Positions 56,587 through 64,000 of a DNA stretch of 64,000 nucleotides are shown one piece after another (position 1 is the stretch's first letter; each line of letters starts with the position of its first letter). Source of the stretch: Thiomonas bhubaneswarensis (lineage in GTDB: Bacteria > Pseudomonadota > Gammaproteobacteria > Burkholderiales > Burkholderiaceae_C); NCBI RefSeq assembly GCF_001418255.1, contig NZ_LIPV01000001.1, forward strand, positions 477,232-541,231, written 5' to 3'. Below the pieces are notes generated by a model. That model did not search any database. It saw only the letters and a program-made list of their open reading frames with translations, and was not told where the DNA came from. The translations under genes and the position numbers were made by a program.

Positions 56587-56907
56587 TCATACGCCCCAGA
56601 CGACGGGCACATCGGCCTGCTGGCAGCGCTTGAGCATCTGGATGAAGGGCCAGGCGCGCTGCTTGAGCCCGATGGGCTGCGCTGAAGACACCACCTGCCC
56701 ATCGGCCGCCGCGGCATTCGCCGCCTCCTCTCGCGCCTGCTCCTCCTCGTTCACCGCAGCCTCGAGTGCAGCGATAGCCGCGGGCATTTCCGCAGGTTCG
56801 ATGATGCCTTTCGCGCCCGCCTTGCCGATGATGGACAGAATGCGCTCGGCCGGACCCACGTTCATGAACAGATCGCTATCGGCCTTGGATTGGAATTTGT
56901 AGATCAT
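56587..56907 (-). CDS. DUF1840 family protein
   Basis: A 106-residue small soluble protein of the DUF1840 family. It begins MIYKFQSKADSDLFM, followed by KGIIEPAEMPAAIAALEAAV, and ends with a Gln/Ala-rich helix (QRAWPFIQMLKRCQQADVPVVWGV). The function is unknown. It is the first gene of a minus-strand pair with the CDF exporter, which begins eight bases after its stop, so a metal-linked role is a possibility from context only. Confidence 0.85.
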   Translation of the reverse strand: MIYKFQSKADSDLFMNVGPAERILSIIGKAGAKGIIEPAEMPAAIAALEAAVNEEEQAREEAANAAAADGQVVSSAQPIGLKQRAWPFIQMLKRCQQADVPVVWGV

Positions 56908-57078
56908 GGGATGCGTCCTCTCGAGGGGGAGACGCCGACATGCCGTCTCTGCTGCGCATTGTGCCCGCCCCAGGGTGCGCTGTCATGGGCGCGTGCGCAG
57001 CCTTCATGGCCGTTCGCCCGTGACTCGACTTCGGGTCGAAACCCCAGCTCGGCCTGAGAAAAGTCGGCTAACTCCCTG

Positions 57079-57103
57079 TCGCTGCGACGTTTCGTCGCAG
57101 CGA
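57079..57103. repeat. Perfect 11-bp inverted repeat with TTT loop
   Basis: The arms TCGCTGCGACG (57079-57089) and CGTCGCAGCGA (57093-57103) are exactly complementary around three T bases. There is no T-run after it on either strand, so it is not a typical terminator. It may be a protein-binding palindrome or act as a hairpin between the DUF1840 and cydA promoters. Confidence 0.55.
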
Positions 57104-57147
57104 AATGCTGCCGCAGGGCAACAGCGCTCTTAGGGGTTACCCTGATC

Positions 57148-57161
57148 TTGCTCCAAATCAA
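57148..57161 (+). promoter_or_regulatory. FNR/ANR-like box upstream of cydA
   Basis: TTGCT-CCAA-ATCAA matches the FNR consensus TTGAT-N4-ATCAA at nine of ten specified positions. Its centre is about 41.5 bases before a plausible transcription start near 57196, the activating class II position. FNR-type control of cydAB under low oxygen is known in other proteobacteria; here it is inferred. Confidence 0.5.
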
Positions 57162-57277
57162 AAAAATGAGATACGTCGTCGCCTATCCTTGCCAGCGTTA
57201 TTCGCTGCATGGGTCGTTTCGAGCGCGACGCGCCCATGCCGCGAAAACCAACCGATCGACACAACAGGAGCGCCAAC

Positions 57278-58906
57278 ATGATCGACACCCTCGTCGTGGA
57301 CCTGTCGCGGTGGCAGTTTGCAGCCACCGCGCTGTACCACTTTCTCTTCGTCCCCCTCACCCTGGGCATCAGCTTCATGATCGCCGCCATGGAGACGGTC
57401 TACGTCACCACCGGCAAGACGATCTACCGCGACATGACCCAGTTCTGGGGCAAGCTGTTTCTCATCAACTTCGCCCTGGGCGTGGCCACCGGCCTGACCA
57501 TGGAGTTCGAGTTCGGCACCAACTGGTCGTTCTATTCCAGTTTCGTCGGTGACATCTTCGGCGCTCCGCTGGCCATCGAGGGTCTGATGGCCTTCTTCAT
57601 GGAGTCCACCTTCATCGGCATGATGGTGTTCGGCTGGAAGCGCCTGTCCAAGGGCCAGCACCTGCTGGTGACCTATCTGGTGGCCATCGGCTCGAACCTC
57701 TCGGCGCTCTGGATTCTGGTGGCCAACGGCTTCATGCAAGACCCCCAGGGCGCGGCGTTCAACCCCATCACCATGCGCATGGAACTGACCGACTTCGGCG
57801 CGCTGATCTTCAGCCATGACGCCCAGGCCAAGTTCGTGCACACCAGCATTGCCGGTTATGTGACCGCCGCAGTGTTCGTCGCCGGGGTCAGTGCTTGGTA
57901 CATGCTGCGCAACCGCCACATGGAACTCGCCCGCCGCTCCTTCCGCATGGCTGCGCTGTTCGGCGTGCTTTCCACCGCTGGCGTCATTACCCTGGGCGAT
58001 GCGCTGGGTTTCGTCGGCGCACACGCGCAACCGACCAAGCTGGCCGCCATGGAAGCCATGTGGCAGACGGAAGAGGCCCCCGCGCCGTTCAACGTCGTGG
58101 CCTGGCCGTCGCAGAGCGAGCAACGCAATGTCTGGTCGATCCAGGTGCCCTATGTGCTCACCCCGCTGCTGACCCACACCCTGACCAAGGTGGTCCCGGG
58201 GGTCGATCAGCTCGAAGCGAAAGCGGCTGAGCGCATCAAGAACGGCATCCCCGCAGTGGAAGCGCTCAAGCTGCTGGCCAAGAACCCCAACGACGCGGCA
58301 GCGATGGCGCAGTTCAAGGCGCATGAAAAAGACCTGGGCTATGGCTTCCTGGTGACGCGCTACGCGCCTGATCAGGATGTTTCCAAGGCCACCGAGGCCG
58401 ACATCGCCAAGGCCGCCAAGGACACCATCCCCGAAGTCTCGGTCATCTTCTGGACCTTCCGCATCATGGTCGGCCTCGGTCTGCTGATGCTGGCGTACTT
58501 CATCTACGCCGCCATGCTCACCATCAGCAACAAGCTCGAAGCGCCGCAAAACCGCTGGTTCCTCAAGTTGGCGCCGTGGATGATTCCCGTGCCCTTCATC
58601 GCCTGCGAGATGGGCTGGATCGTGGCCGAAGTGGGCCGCCAACCTTGGACGGTGTACGGCATGCTGCCGACCTGGATGTCCGCCTCCAGCCACAGCGTGG
58701 GCTACATGATCTTCTCGCTGGTGGGCTTCGTTTCGCTGTATTCCATCTTCATCGCGGTCGAGATGTATCTGATGGTCAAGGCGATCAAGCAAGGCCCGGA
58801 GGAGCACGGCACGCCGTCCACCCCCGTCAGCCACAAACCGCAACCGTCTTTCGGCGGTGGCTTCGCCCCCAACCCGGCCGCTCCCATGAGCGCGCATAAG
58901 GAGTAA
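57278..58906 (+). CDS. cydA: Cytochrome bd ubiquinol oxidase subunit I
   Basis: CydA holds the three haems and the quinol site of cytochrome bd, which reduces oxygen with high affinity. The 542-residue product has His21 (ALYHFLFVPLTLG, haem b595 or d ligand), GTNWSFYSSFVG and GWIVAEVGRQPW (about 446), which is diagnostic. The length suggests the long Q-loop form. The start at 57278 has AGGAG eight bases upstream. It is followed by cydB after six bases. The assembly exporter cydDC is elsewhere in the window (15065-18693). Confidence 0.98.
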   Translation: MIDTLVVDLSRWQFAATALYHFLFVPLTLGISFMIAAMETVYVTTGKTIYRDMTQFWGKLFLINFALGVATGLTMEFEFGTNWSFYSSFVGDIFGAPLAIEGLMAFFMESTFIGMMVFGWKRLSKGQHLLVTYLVAIGSNLSALWILVANGFMQDPQGAAFNPITMRMELTDFGALIFSHDAQAKFVHTSIAGYVTAAVFVAGVSAWYMLRNRHMELARRSFRMAALFGVLSTAGVITLGDALGFVGAHAQPTKLAAMEAMWQTEEAPAPFNVVAWPSQSEQRNVWSIQVPYVLTPLLTHTLTKVVPGVDQLEAKAAERIKNGIPAVEALKLLAKNPNDAAAMAQFKAHEKDLGYGFLVTRYAPDQDVSKATEADIAKAAKDTIPEVSVIFWTFRIMVGLGLLMLAYFIYAAMLTISNKLEAPQNRWFLKLAPWMIPVPFIACEMGWIVAEVGRQPWTVYGMLPTWMSASSHSVGYMIFSLVGFVSLYSIFIAVEMYLMVKAIKQGPEEHGTPSTPVSHKPQPSFGGGFAPNPAAPMSAHKE

Positions 58907-58912
58907 ACAGTC

Positions 58913-60046
58913 ATGGACTTGTATCTCATCCTTCAAGTCTTGTGGTGGGTCCTGCTCGGCGTGCTGTTCGTCGGGCTGGGCACCATGGTCGGCATGGATA
59001 TGGGCGTGGGCACGCTGCTGCGCTTCATCGGCAAGACCGACACCGAGCGTCGCGTGATGCTCAACGCCATCGGCCCGCACTGGGACGGCAACCAGGTCTG
59101 GTTCATCCTCGGCGGCGGCGCCATCTTCGCCGCCTACCCTCTGATCTACGCCACCTCGTTCTCAGGCCTGTATGTGGTCATCCTGCTGCTGTTGTGGAGC
59201 ATGATCGTGCGGCCTCTGGGCTTCGAGTACCGCAGCAAGATCGCCTCGCCCGGCTGGCGCAACGCATGGGACTGGACGCTGCTGCTCAGCGGTGCGCTAC
59301 CGTTCATCATCTTCGGCGCCGCGATGGGCAATATGCTCATGGGCGTGCCCTTCCACTTCGAGTGGAACATGCGCTCGGTCTACACCGGCAGCTTCATCAC
59401 CCTGTTCAACCCGTTCTCGGTGCTGGCGGGGCTGCTGTCGCTGTCGCTGTCGGTCTACATGGGTGGGGTGATGATGATGGGCCGCGCGCCTGAGCCGATC
59501 GCGGGCCGCGCCCGTGCTGCCGCCGGTTATGCCGCCCTGGCCGCCATCGTGCTGTTCGCGGTGCTGGGCGTGTGGGTCAGCATGGTCAACGGCTACAAGA
59601 TCGTCAACTTCCCCGGCGCCGGTGTGCCGCAGACGCCGCTGCAGCAGACCGTGGAGCTCGTGCCCGGCGGCTGGCTGTCCAACTACAAGAACTATCCCAT
59701 TCTCTGGGCCGTGCCGTTGCTGGGCTTTGCCGGCATGTTCCTCGGCTGGATGAGCGTGCGCGGCAACAAGCACACCCTGGCCTGGTGGCTGGGGGCGGTG
59801 TCGTGGATCGGCGTCGTGGGCACCATCGGCGTGGCCATGTTCCCCTTCCTCATGCCGTCGAGCTCCAACCCCTCGCAAAGCCTGACGCTGTGGAACTCCA
59901 TCTCCAGCGAAACCACCCTGCTGTGGATGACCGGCTGGACCGTGGTGTTCGTGCCCATCATCTTCTGGTACACCAGCTGGGCGTTCTATGTCATGCGCGG
60001 CAAGGTCGATCCGAAGGAAGTCGAAGCCGATCCCCACGCCTATTGA
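58913..60046 (+). CDS. cydB: Cytochrome bd ubiquinol oxidase subunit II
   Basis: CydB is the second membrane subunit (377 residues). Features are the start MDLYLILQVLWWVLLGVLF, VMLNAIGPHWDGNQVWFILGGG and the C-terminal WTVVFVPIIFWYTSWAFYVMRG. It lies six bases after cydA, so the pair is one operon. A hairpin and 89 bases separate it from the first CydX-like gene. Confidence 0.97.
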   Translation: MDLYLILQVLWWVLLGVLFVGLGTMVGMDMGVGTLLRFIGKTDTERRVMLNAIGPHWDGNQVWFILGGGAIFAAYPLIYATSFSGLYVVILLLLWSMIVRPLGFEYRSKIASPGWRNAWDWTLLLSGALPFIIFGAAMGNMLMGVPFHFEWNMRSVYTGSFITLFNPFSVLAGLLSLSLSVYMGGVMMMGRAPEPIAGRARAAAGYAALAAIVLFAVLGVWVSMVNGYKIVNFPGAGVPQTPLQQTVELVPGGWLSNYKNYPILWAVPLLGFAGMFLGWMSVRGNKHTLAWWLGAVSWIGVVGTIGVAMFPFLMPSSSNPSQSLTLWNSISSETTLLWMTGWTVVFVPIIFWYTSWAFYVMRGKVDPKEVEADPHAY

Positions 60047-60071
60047 CGCCCGCGGGCCGAGCCGCCTCGGT

Positions 60072-60091
60072 TTTGCCCCCCACGGGGCAAA
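60072..60091. repeat. Hairpin between cydB and the first cydX-like gene
   Basis: The arms TTTGCCCC (60072-60079) and GGGGCAAA (60084-60091) are perfectly complementary around CCAC. There is no following T-run. It may be an mRNA structure that tunes relative expression or stability of the distal gene. Confidence 0.5.
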
Positions 60092-60135
60092 CCCAGCGCG
60101 AAAGCCCGGCCCCAACTTGAGAGCAAGGACTCACC

Positions 60136-60345
60136 ATGAAAAACTTTCTCTACTTCGTGCTTTTCCTGATCATAGCGTTGGTGGCGATCGTCATCGGCGT
60201 GATCATCGGCGACTACGCCTCGTGGTACTTCGCCTGGATCGTCGGCACCGCGATGATCGTGCTGGTTTCGGCCGCTTCGGGCGCGTTCTTTGACGCGCAG
60301 GAAGAAGATCGCCGCAATGGCGGCAGCCATACTCGCGGGCATTGA
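60136..60345 (+). CDS. Extended CydX-like small membrane subunit, copy 1
   Basis: A 69-residue protein with two membrane helices. Residues 30-38 read WYFAWIVGT, the signature at the start of the 37-residue E. coli CydX, followed by a second helix and an acidic segment (DAQEED). Compared with CydX it has an extra N-terminal helix of about 25 residues (KNFLYFVLFLIIALVAIVIGVIIG). CydX stabilises the haem site of cytochrome bd. The operon position, 89 bases after cydB, and AGCAAGG before the ATG support a real gene. A terminator follows at 60364-60391. Assignment rests on the short motif and position. Confidence 0.7.
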   Translation: MKNFLYFVLFLIIALVAIVIGVIIGDYASWYFAWIVGTAMIVLVSAASGAFFDAQEEDRRNGGSHTRGH

Positions 60346-60363
60346 GCGCTCGCTCACCTCTTC

Positions 60364-60391
60364 AGGGCCAGGGCAACCTGGCCCTTTTTTT
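60364..60391 (+). terminator. Rho-independent terminator between the two CydX-like genes
   Basis: A perfect nine-base stem (AGGGCCAGG/CCTGGCCCT, 60364-60372 and 60377-60385) with a GNRA-type GCAA loop is followed by a run of T residues to 60391. It is strong and lies 19 bases after copy 1 and 14 bases before copy 2, so copy 2 may be read by read-through or from its own promoter. Confidence 0.85.
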
Positions 60392-60404
60392 CACGGGCCC
60401 TTCC

Positions 60405-60611
60405 ATGAAAAAGCTCTTTTTCCTCGCCCTGTTTCTTCTCGTCGGTGCCGCCGTGATCGCCCTGGGCATTCTGGTGGGCAGCAATGCCTCTTGGTACTTC
60501 GCCTGGATACTCGGCACCGCGTTCTTCGTGCTGCTGCTGGCGGGCGCCATCATGGCCTTCGAGCGGCTGGACGAAGCAGGCACCGCACCATCCCAAGACC
60601 CGAGGGCTTGA
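60405..60611 (+). CDS. Extended CydX-like small membrane subunit, copy 2
   Basis: A 68-residue paralogue of the preceding protein. WYFAWILGT is again at residues 30-38, an exact copy of the CydX motif, with an N-terminal helix before it (KKLFFLALFLLVGAAVIALG) and an acidic end (FERLDEAG). ATG 60405 is chosen; the frame is open upstream to 60342 through the terminator, so no longer start is likely. A Shine-Dalgarno is weak. The two copies share length and motif position, so they arose by duplication. Its separate position after a terminator suggests different expression. Confidence 0.65.
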   Translation: MKKLFFLALFLLVGAAVIALGILVGSNASWYFAWILGTAFFVLLLAGAIMAFERLDEAGTAPSQDPRA

Positions 60612-60636
60612 GACCTGGGGCCTGTTAACGGTGAGG

Positions 60637-61260
60637 TCAACGGCGGAGTGAGGCGGCTTGCCGGGCCAGCTCGGTAATGGCCTGCCAGTTGCGGGCTTCC
60701 ATAGCCGCCTCGGGCGCTAGCCAGGAGCCGCCCACGCAGCCGACGTTGGGCAAGGCCAGATAAGCCCCCGCGTTGCCAGGATGGATGCCGCCGGTGGGGC
60801 AGAACAGCAGCTGCGGCAGCGGGCCGTGCAGCGACTTGAGCAGGGCCTGCCCTCCCACGGCTTCGGCGGGAAACAGCTTCAGCGCGGTGAAGCCCGCGTC
60901 CATCGCCGTCATGGCCTCGCTGGCAGTGGACACACCGGGCAAGAAGGGCCGCTCGCTGCGGCGGGCCGCCTCCAGCAGCGCCGGGGTCAGACCGGGGCTG
61001 ATGCCGAACTGCGCGCCTGCCTCCTGCGCCCGCAGCCAGTCGGCCGGGTTCAACACCGTGCCGGCACCGACCAGCGCGCCGGGAATCTGCTGGCGGATGC
61101 TGGAGATGGCCTCGAGCGCGGCAGGCGTTCGGAGCGTGATTTCCAGCGTGCGCAGGCCGCCCGCGATCAAGGCATGGGCCAGATCGACGGCGAGCGCAGC
61201 GTCGCGCACAACCAGCACCGGCATGACCGGCGCGGCGCGCAGCAATTCATGCGGGGTCAT
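60637..61260 (-). CDS. eda: KDPG/KHG aldolase
   Basis: Eda splits 2-keto-3-deoxy-6-phosphogluconate to pyruvate and glyceraldehyde-3-phosphate, the last special step of the Entner-Doudoroff pathway. The 207-residue product has [13 protein letters not shown] (Glu), [28 protein letters not shown] with the Schiff-base lysine and FCPTGGI. Its ATG overlaps the edd stop (61257-61260). Length is typical. Confidence 0.95.
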   Translation of the reverse strand: MTPHELLRAAPVMPVLVVRDAALAVDLAHALIAGGLRTLEITLRTPAALEAISSIRQQIPGALVGAGTVLNPADWLRAQEAGAQFGISPGLTPALLEAARRSERPFLPGVSTASEAMTAMDAGFTALKLFPAEAVGGQALLKSLHGPLPQLLFCPTGGIHPGNAGAYLALPNVGCVGGSWLAPEAAMEARNWQAITELARQAASLRR

Positions 61261-63140
61261 GCTGTGGCTCCGGTTTCGACTTTGGATTCTGCCGACGCGT
61301 CATGCCAGTCGGGATGACCGAAACTGGCAGCGCCCTGTTCGGCGCCATCGACGTGCTGGCGGAAGGCGGCGAACAACTCGCGCCCCAGGCCAGTCTGGTT
61401 GCGGCTGAGGTCGATGCGCTCGGCGGTACGCGCAGCCCAGACCTCGGTCGGCACTTCGACGTTGACCGTGCCGTCCCGTCCGTCCAGGGTGATCATGTCA
61501 CCGTGGCGCACCTTGGCCAGCGCCCCGCCGTGGGCGGCCTCGGGCGTCATGTGGATGGCCGAAGGCACCTTGCCCGAAGCGCCCGACATGCGGCCGTCGG
61601 TCACCAGCGCCACCTTGAAGCCGCGGCCCTGCAGCACGCCCAGCGTGGGCATGAGTTTGTGCAGCTCGGGCATGCCGTTGGCAGCAGGGCCCTGGAAGCG
61701 AATGACGGCGACGAAATCGCGTTCAAGTTCGCCGCGCTTGAAGGCGGCCAGCAACTCGTCCTGATCGTCGAAAACGATGGCCGGTGCGGTGACGACCTGA
61801 TGTTCGGGCTTGACTGCGGAGATCTTGATGACACCCCGCCCCAGATTGCCGGTCATGAGCTTGAGCCCGCCATCGGGCGCGAACGGCTCGGCCGCCGGGC
61901 GCAGGATGGCCGGATCGAGCGAGCGCTCGGCGCCCTCTCGCCACACCAGCCGTCCGTCGTCCAGCCCCGGTTCCTGCGTGTAGCGGGCCAGGCCGGGGCC
62001 GGCCACGGTCCGCACATCGGGGTGCAGCAGCCCGGCGCCCAGCAACTCGCGGATGACGAACGCCATGCCACCTGCCGCGTGGAACTGGTTCACGTCGGCC
62101 TGACCGTTGGGATAGAGCTTGGTGAGCGTAGGCACCGCCTTGGAAAGATCGTCGAAATCGGTCCAGTTGATGTCGATGCCCGCAGCACGCGCAATCGCCA
62201 CCAGATGCAAGGTGTGGTTGGTCGAGCCGCCGGTGCACAACAGGCCGACGATGCCGTTGACGATGACCCTTTCATCGACTAGTTCGCCGATGGGCGTGTA
62301 CTCCGGCCCCTCGGCCGAGATCGCCACCGCACGGGTGGCGGCCGCGCGCGTGAGCGCTTCTCGCAGCGGCGTGCCGGGGTTGACGAAGGCCGAGCCGGGC
62401 AGGTGCAGACCCATGATTTCCATGAGCATCTGGTTGGAATTGGCCGTGCCGTAAAAAGTGCAGGTGCCCGCGCTGTGATACGACTGCATCTCCGCTTCGA
62501 GCAGCTCGGCGCGGCCGATTTTGCCTTCGGCATACAGCGCGCGAATGCGGGCCTTCTCGTCGTTGGGCATGCCGCTGGTCATGGGGCCGCCGGGCACGAA
62601 AATGCCCGGCAGATGGCCAAACGCCAGCGCGCCGATGAGCAGCCCGGGCACGATCTTGTCGCACACGCCCAGGTAGAGCCCGGCGTCGAACATCTGATGA
62701 CTCAAAGCCACCGCCGTGGCCATGGCGATGACGTCGCGCGAGAACAGCGACAGCTCCATGCCCGTCTGACCCTGGGTGATGCCGTCGCACATCGCGGGCA
62801 CGCCGCCTGCGAACTGGGCCGTGGCGCCCGCGGCCAGCGCCGCCTCCTTGATCCAGGGCGGAAAGGCGCCCAGCGGCTGGTGCGCCGACAGCATGTCGTT
62901 GTAGGCGGAGACGATGGCCAGATTGGGCCGCGACTGCGCGCTGACGTCCTTGAGCAGCACCTTGGCCGCCACGGGCGCCGCGGCGATCGCGTGCGCCAGA
63001 TTGGTGCAGGAGAGCTGGCTGCGCTCGACCTTGCTGCCCCGCGCACCGCGCACCCGCGACAGGTAGTCTGCACGCCGCTGGCGGCTTCGCGCTTCGATGC
63101 GTTGGGTGACCGCATTCAATACTGGATGTAAAGCTGGCAT
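61257..63140 (-). CDS. edd: Phosphogluconate dehydratase
   Basis: Edd dehydrates 6-phosphogluconate to KDPG. The 627-residue [4Fe-4S] enzyme of the IlvD/Edd family has [56 protein letters not shown] and [16 protein letters not shown]; the three cysteine-bearing segments are the cluster ligands. The frame is complete. It shares four bases with eda, so they form one operon, divergent from glk across 258 bases. Confidence 0.96.
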   Translation of the reverse strand: MPALHPVLNAVTQRIEARSRQRRADYLSRVRGARGSKVERSQLSCTNLAHAIAAAPVAAKVLLKDVSAQSRPNLAIVSAYNDMLSAHQPLGAFPPWIKEAALAAGATAQFAGGVPAMCDGITQGQTGMELSLFSRDVIAMATAVALSHQMFDAGLYLGVCDKIVPGLLIGALAFGHLPGIFVPGGPMTSGMPNDEKARIRALYAEGKIGRAELLEAEMQSYHSAGTCTFYGTANSNQMLMEIMGLHLPGSAFVNPGTPLREALTRAAATRAVAISAEGPEYTPIGELVDERVIVNGIVGLLCTGGSTNHTLHLVAIARAAGIDINWTDFDDLSKAVPTLTKLYPNGQADVNQFHAAGGMAFVIRELLGAGLLHPDVRTVAGPGLARYTQEPGLDDGRLVWREGAERSLDPAILRPAAEPFAPDGGLKLMTGNLGRGVIKISAVKPEHQVVTAPAIVFDDQDELLAAFKRGELERDFVAVIRFQGPAANGMPELHKLMPTLGVLQGRGFKVALVTDGRMSGASGKVPSAIHMTPEAAHGGALAKVRHGDMITLDGRDGTVNVEVPTEVWAARTAERIDLSRNQTGLGRELFAAFRQHVDGAEQGAASFGHPDWHDASAESKVETGATA

Positions 63141-63312
63141 GACTTTAATCTCTCAGTGACGCACACCATGAGGTGGCGAAAGCCAGGGCAAAACTGCGGT
63201 GCAGGTCCGCACCCCAAGCCCACAGGCGCCTATGTTGCCGAGGTTTCATTGTGCCCGCATTGCTTTGCTCCCGGAGCCAAATCCATCCCCAACCCACCTC
63301 GCCATCATCCCA

Positions 63313-63338
63313 TGCCCTCATGAACAATCTGAGTTGAA
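63313..63338 (+). repeat. 26-bp dispersed motif, copy upstream of glk
   Basis: This copy matches 22884-22909 upstream of pyrE at 25 of 26 positions. It lies 60 bases before the glk start on the same strand. Unlike the pyrE copy it has no complementary partner nearby, so it is not a hairpin here. A regulatory or mobile-element origin is possible. Confidence 0.55.
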
Positions 63339-63398
63339 GCAAAACGCAGACCACCCGACAAGAACCCAGTCGATGCAGCAGCGTAGGAGCCCAAAACC

Positions 63399-64000
63399 AT
63401 GCCTGTCGAACCTTTCCATCCTGCAACCCGCCTCGTAGGTGACGTCGGCGGCACCCATGCCCGCTTCGCCCTGCTGAGCGCGCAAGGGCTGAGCGACATC
63501 CGCGTGCTGGCCTGCGCCGACCACGCCACCTTCGCCGATGCGCTAGGCAGCTACCTTGCCGCGGTCGGCGCAACCGGGGTGCGGCATGTCGCCATCGGCA
63601 TTGCCAACCCGGTGTATGGCGATCATGTTCAGATGACCAACCATGACTGGGCCTTTTCCATCGCCCAGACCCGCGCCGATCTGGGCCTGGAGACCTTTTT
63701 GGTGCTCAATGACTTTGCCGTGCTCGCGCGCGCGCTGCCCGAGTTGCCCGCAAGCGAGTTGGTTCAAGTGGGCGGCGCCGCCGCCGTGGCCGACGCTCCG
63801 CTTGCGTTGCTGGGTGCGGGCACGGGACTGGGCGTCTCGGGCCTGATTCCGGCGGCAAGCGGCGGCTGGGTGCCGCTGGCAGGCGAAGGCGGCCATGTCA
63901 GCTTCGCGCCGTACGACGAGCGCGAGGTCGAGGTCTGGCGATTGGCACGCGCTCGCTTCGGCCATGTCTCGGCCGAGCGCCTGCTCAGCGGCGCGGGCTT
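63399..64000 (+). CDS. glk: Glucokinase, 3' end beyond window
   Basis: Glk phosphorylates glucose at the entry of glucose catabolism. The visible 200 residues show the ATP-binding start LVGDVGGTHARFALLSAQG, NPVYGDHVQMTNHDWAFS, VLNDFAVLARALP, LGAGTGLGVSGLIP and EGGHVSFAPYDERE, all typical of bacterial ROK-unrelated glucokinases. ATG 63399 has AGGAG about nine bases upstream. It is divergent from edd-eda, forming a sugar catabolic unit, and is cut by the right edge. Confidence 0.96.
   Translation, partial: MPVEPFHPATRLVGDVGGTHARFALLSAQGLSDIRVLACADHATFADALGSYLAAVGATGVRHVAIGIANPVYGDHVQMTNHDWAFSIAQTRADLGLETFLVLNDFAVLARALPELPASELVQVGGAAAVADAPLALLGAGTGLGVSGLIPAASGGWVPLAGEGGHVSFAPYDEREVEVWRLARARFGHVSAERLLSGAG

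Larger units (their letters stand above)
56908..57277. other. Divergent region upstream of cydA
   Basis: A 370-base region between the DUF1840 gene and cydA. It holds a perfect 11-bp hairpin (57079-57103) and an FNR/ANR-like box (57148-57161). A TATCCT hexamer at 57184 would be the -10 element for a site centred about 41 bases upstream of a start near 57196. AGGAG lies shortly before the cydA ATG. No coding sequence is seen. Confidence 0.6.

Noticed and set aside
57158-59080. Minus-strand frame of 640 codons opposite cydA
   Set aside because: His/Asp/Gly-rich antisense product without motifs; cydA on the plus strand is certain.

Overview
The window is about 64 kb of GC-rich, densely coding chromosome. 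The gene families and their order point to a betaproteobacterium of the Burkholderiales: uvrA / MFS / ssb, bamE divergent from fur with dapB-exbB-exbD behind it, hpf-ptsN-hprK, glyQ-glyS-gmhB-plsC, and an Entner-Doudoroff block. A Thiomonas-like sulfur or metal oxidiser is my guess from general resemblance; the genus cannot be proved from the sequence alone. No rRNA, tRNA, CRISPR array, transposase or integrase was seen.

Layout. 1-4600: uvrA (cut by the left edge), an MFS transporter and ssb. 4650-13823: an accessory type I restriction-modification island in the order hsdR, mntA-hepT toxin-antitoxin, remnant of an hsdR tail, Phd/RelE toxin-antitoxin, second hsdR-tail remnant, hsdS, a DUF262/HNH protein, hsdM. 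13860-23710: a methyltransferase, an OsmC protein, cydDC, a UbiM-like hydroxylase, a dihydrolipoamide-dehydrogenase-like flavoprotein, YegP, rlmJ and pyrE. 23738-28105: a GlrK-QseG-GlrR type two-component system, followed by a strong sigma-54 promoter with two GlrR-type operators and two small genes, one membrane and one BON-domain. 28229-34455: an MBL-fold hydrolase, two cyclic-di-GMP enzymes and a small cytochrome c. 34462-39645: exbDB-dapB-bamE, fur, hprK-ptsN-hpf. 39975-44257: a solute-binding protein paired with a Tat-exported DsrE-like protein, an SMR exporter, gloA and cardiolipin synthase. 44265-52210: YgjP-like protease, plsC, gmhB, glyS, glyQ and PBP1A. 52321-56907: envelope proteins, a beta-propeller protein, a sterol-desaturase-family protein, a CDF zinc exporter and a DUF1840 protein. 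57278-60611: cydAB and two tandem extended CydX-like proteins. 60637-64000: eda-edd divergent from glk, which is cut by the right edge.

How the genes work together. Cytochrome bd oxidase is encoded completely, with its assembly exporter CydDC lying 38 kb from the structural genes. The Entner-Doudoroff genes and glucokinase make one catabolic unit. The most interesting structures are (1) repeated HsdR C-terminal tails separating two toxin-antitoxin modules inside the restriction operon, which look like successive insertions at one gene end, (2) the GlrR/sigma-54 control region downstream of glrR, resembling in logic the enterobacterial GlrR-GlmY circuit but apparently pointed at a small envelope operon or an unrecognised RNA, and (3) the duplicated two-helix CydX-like proteins.
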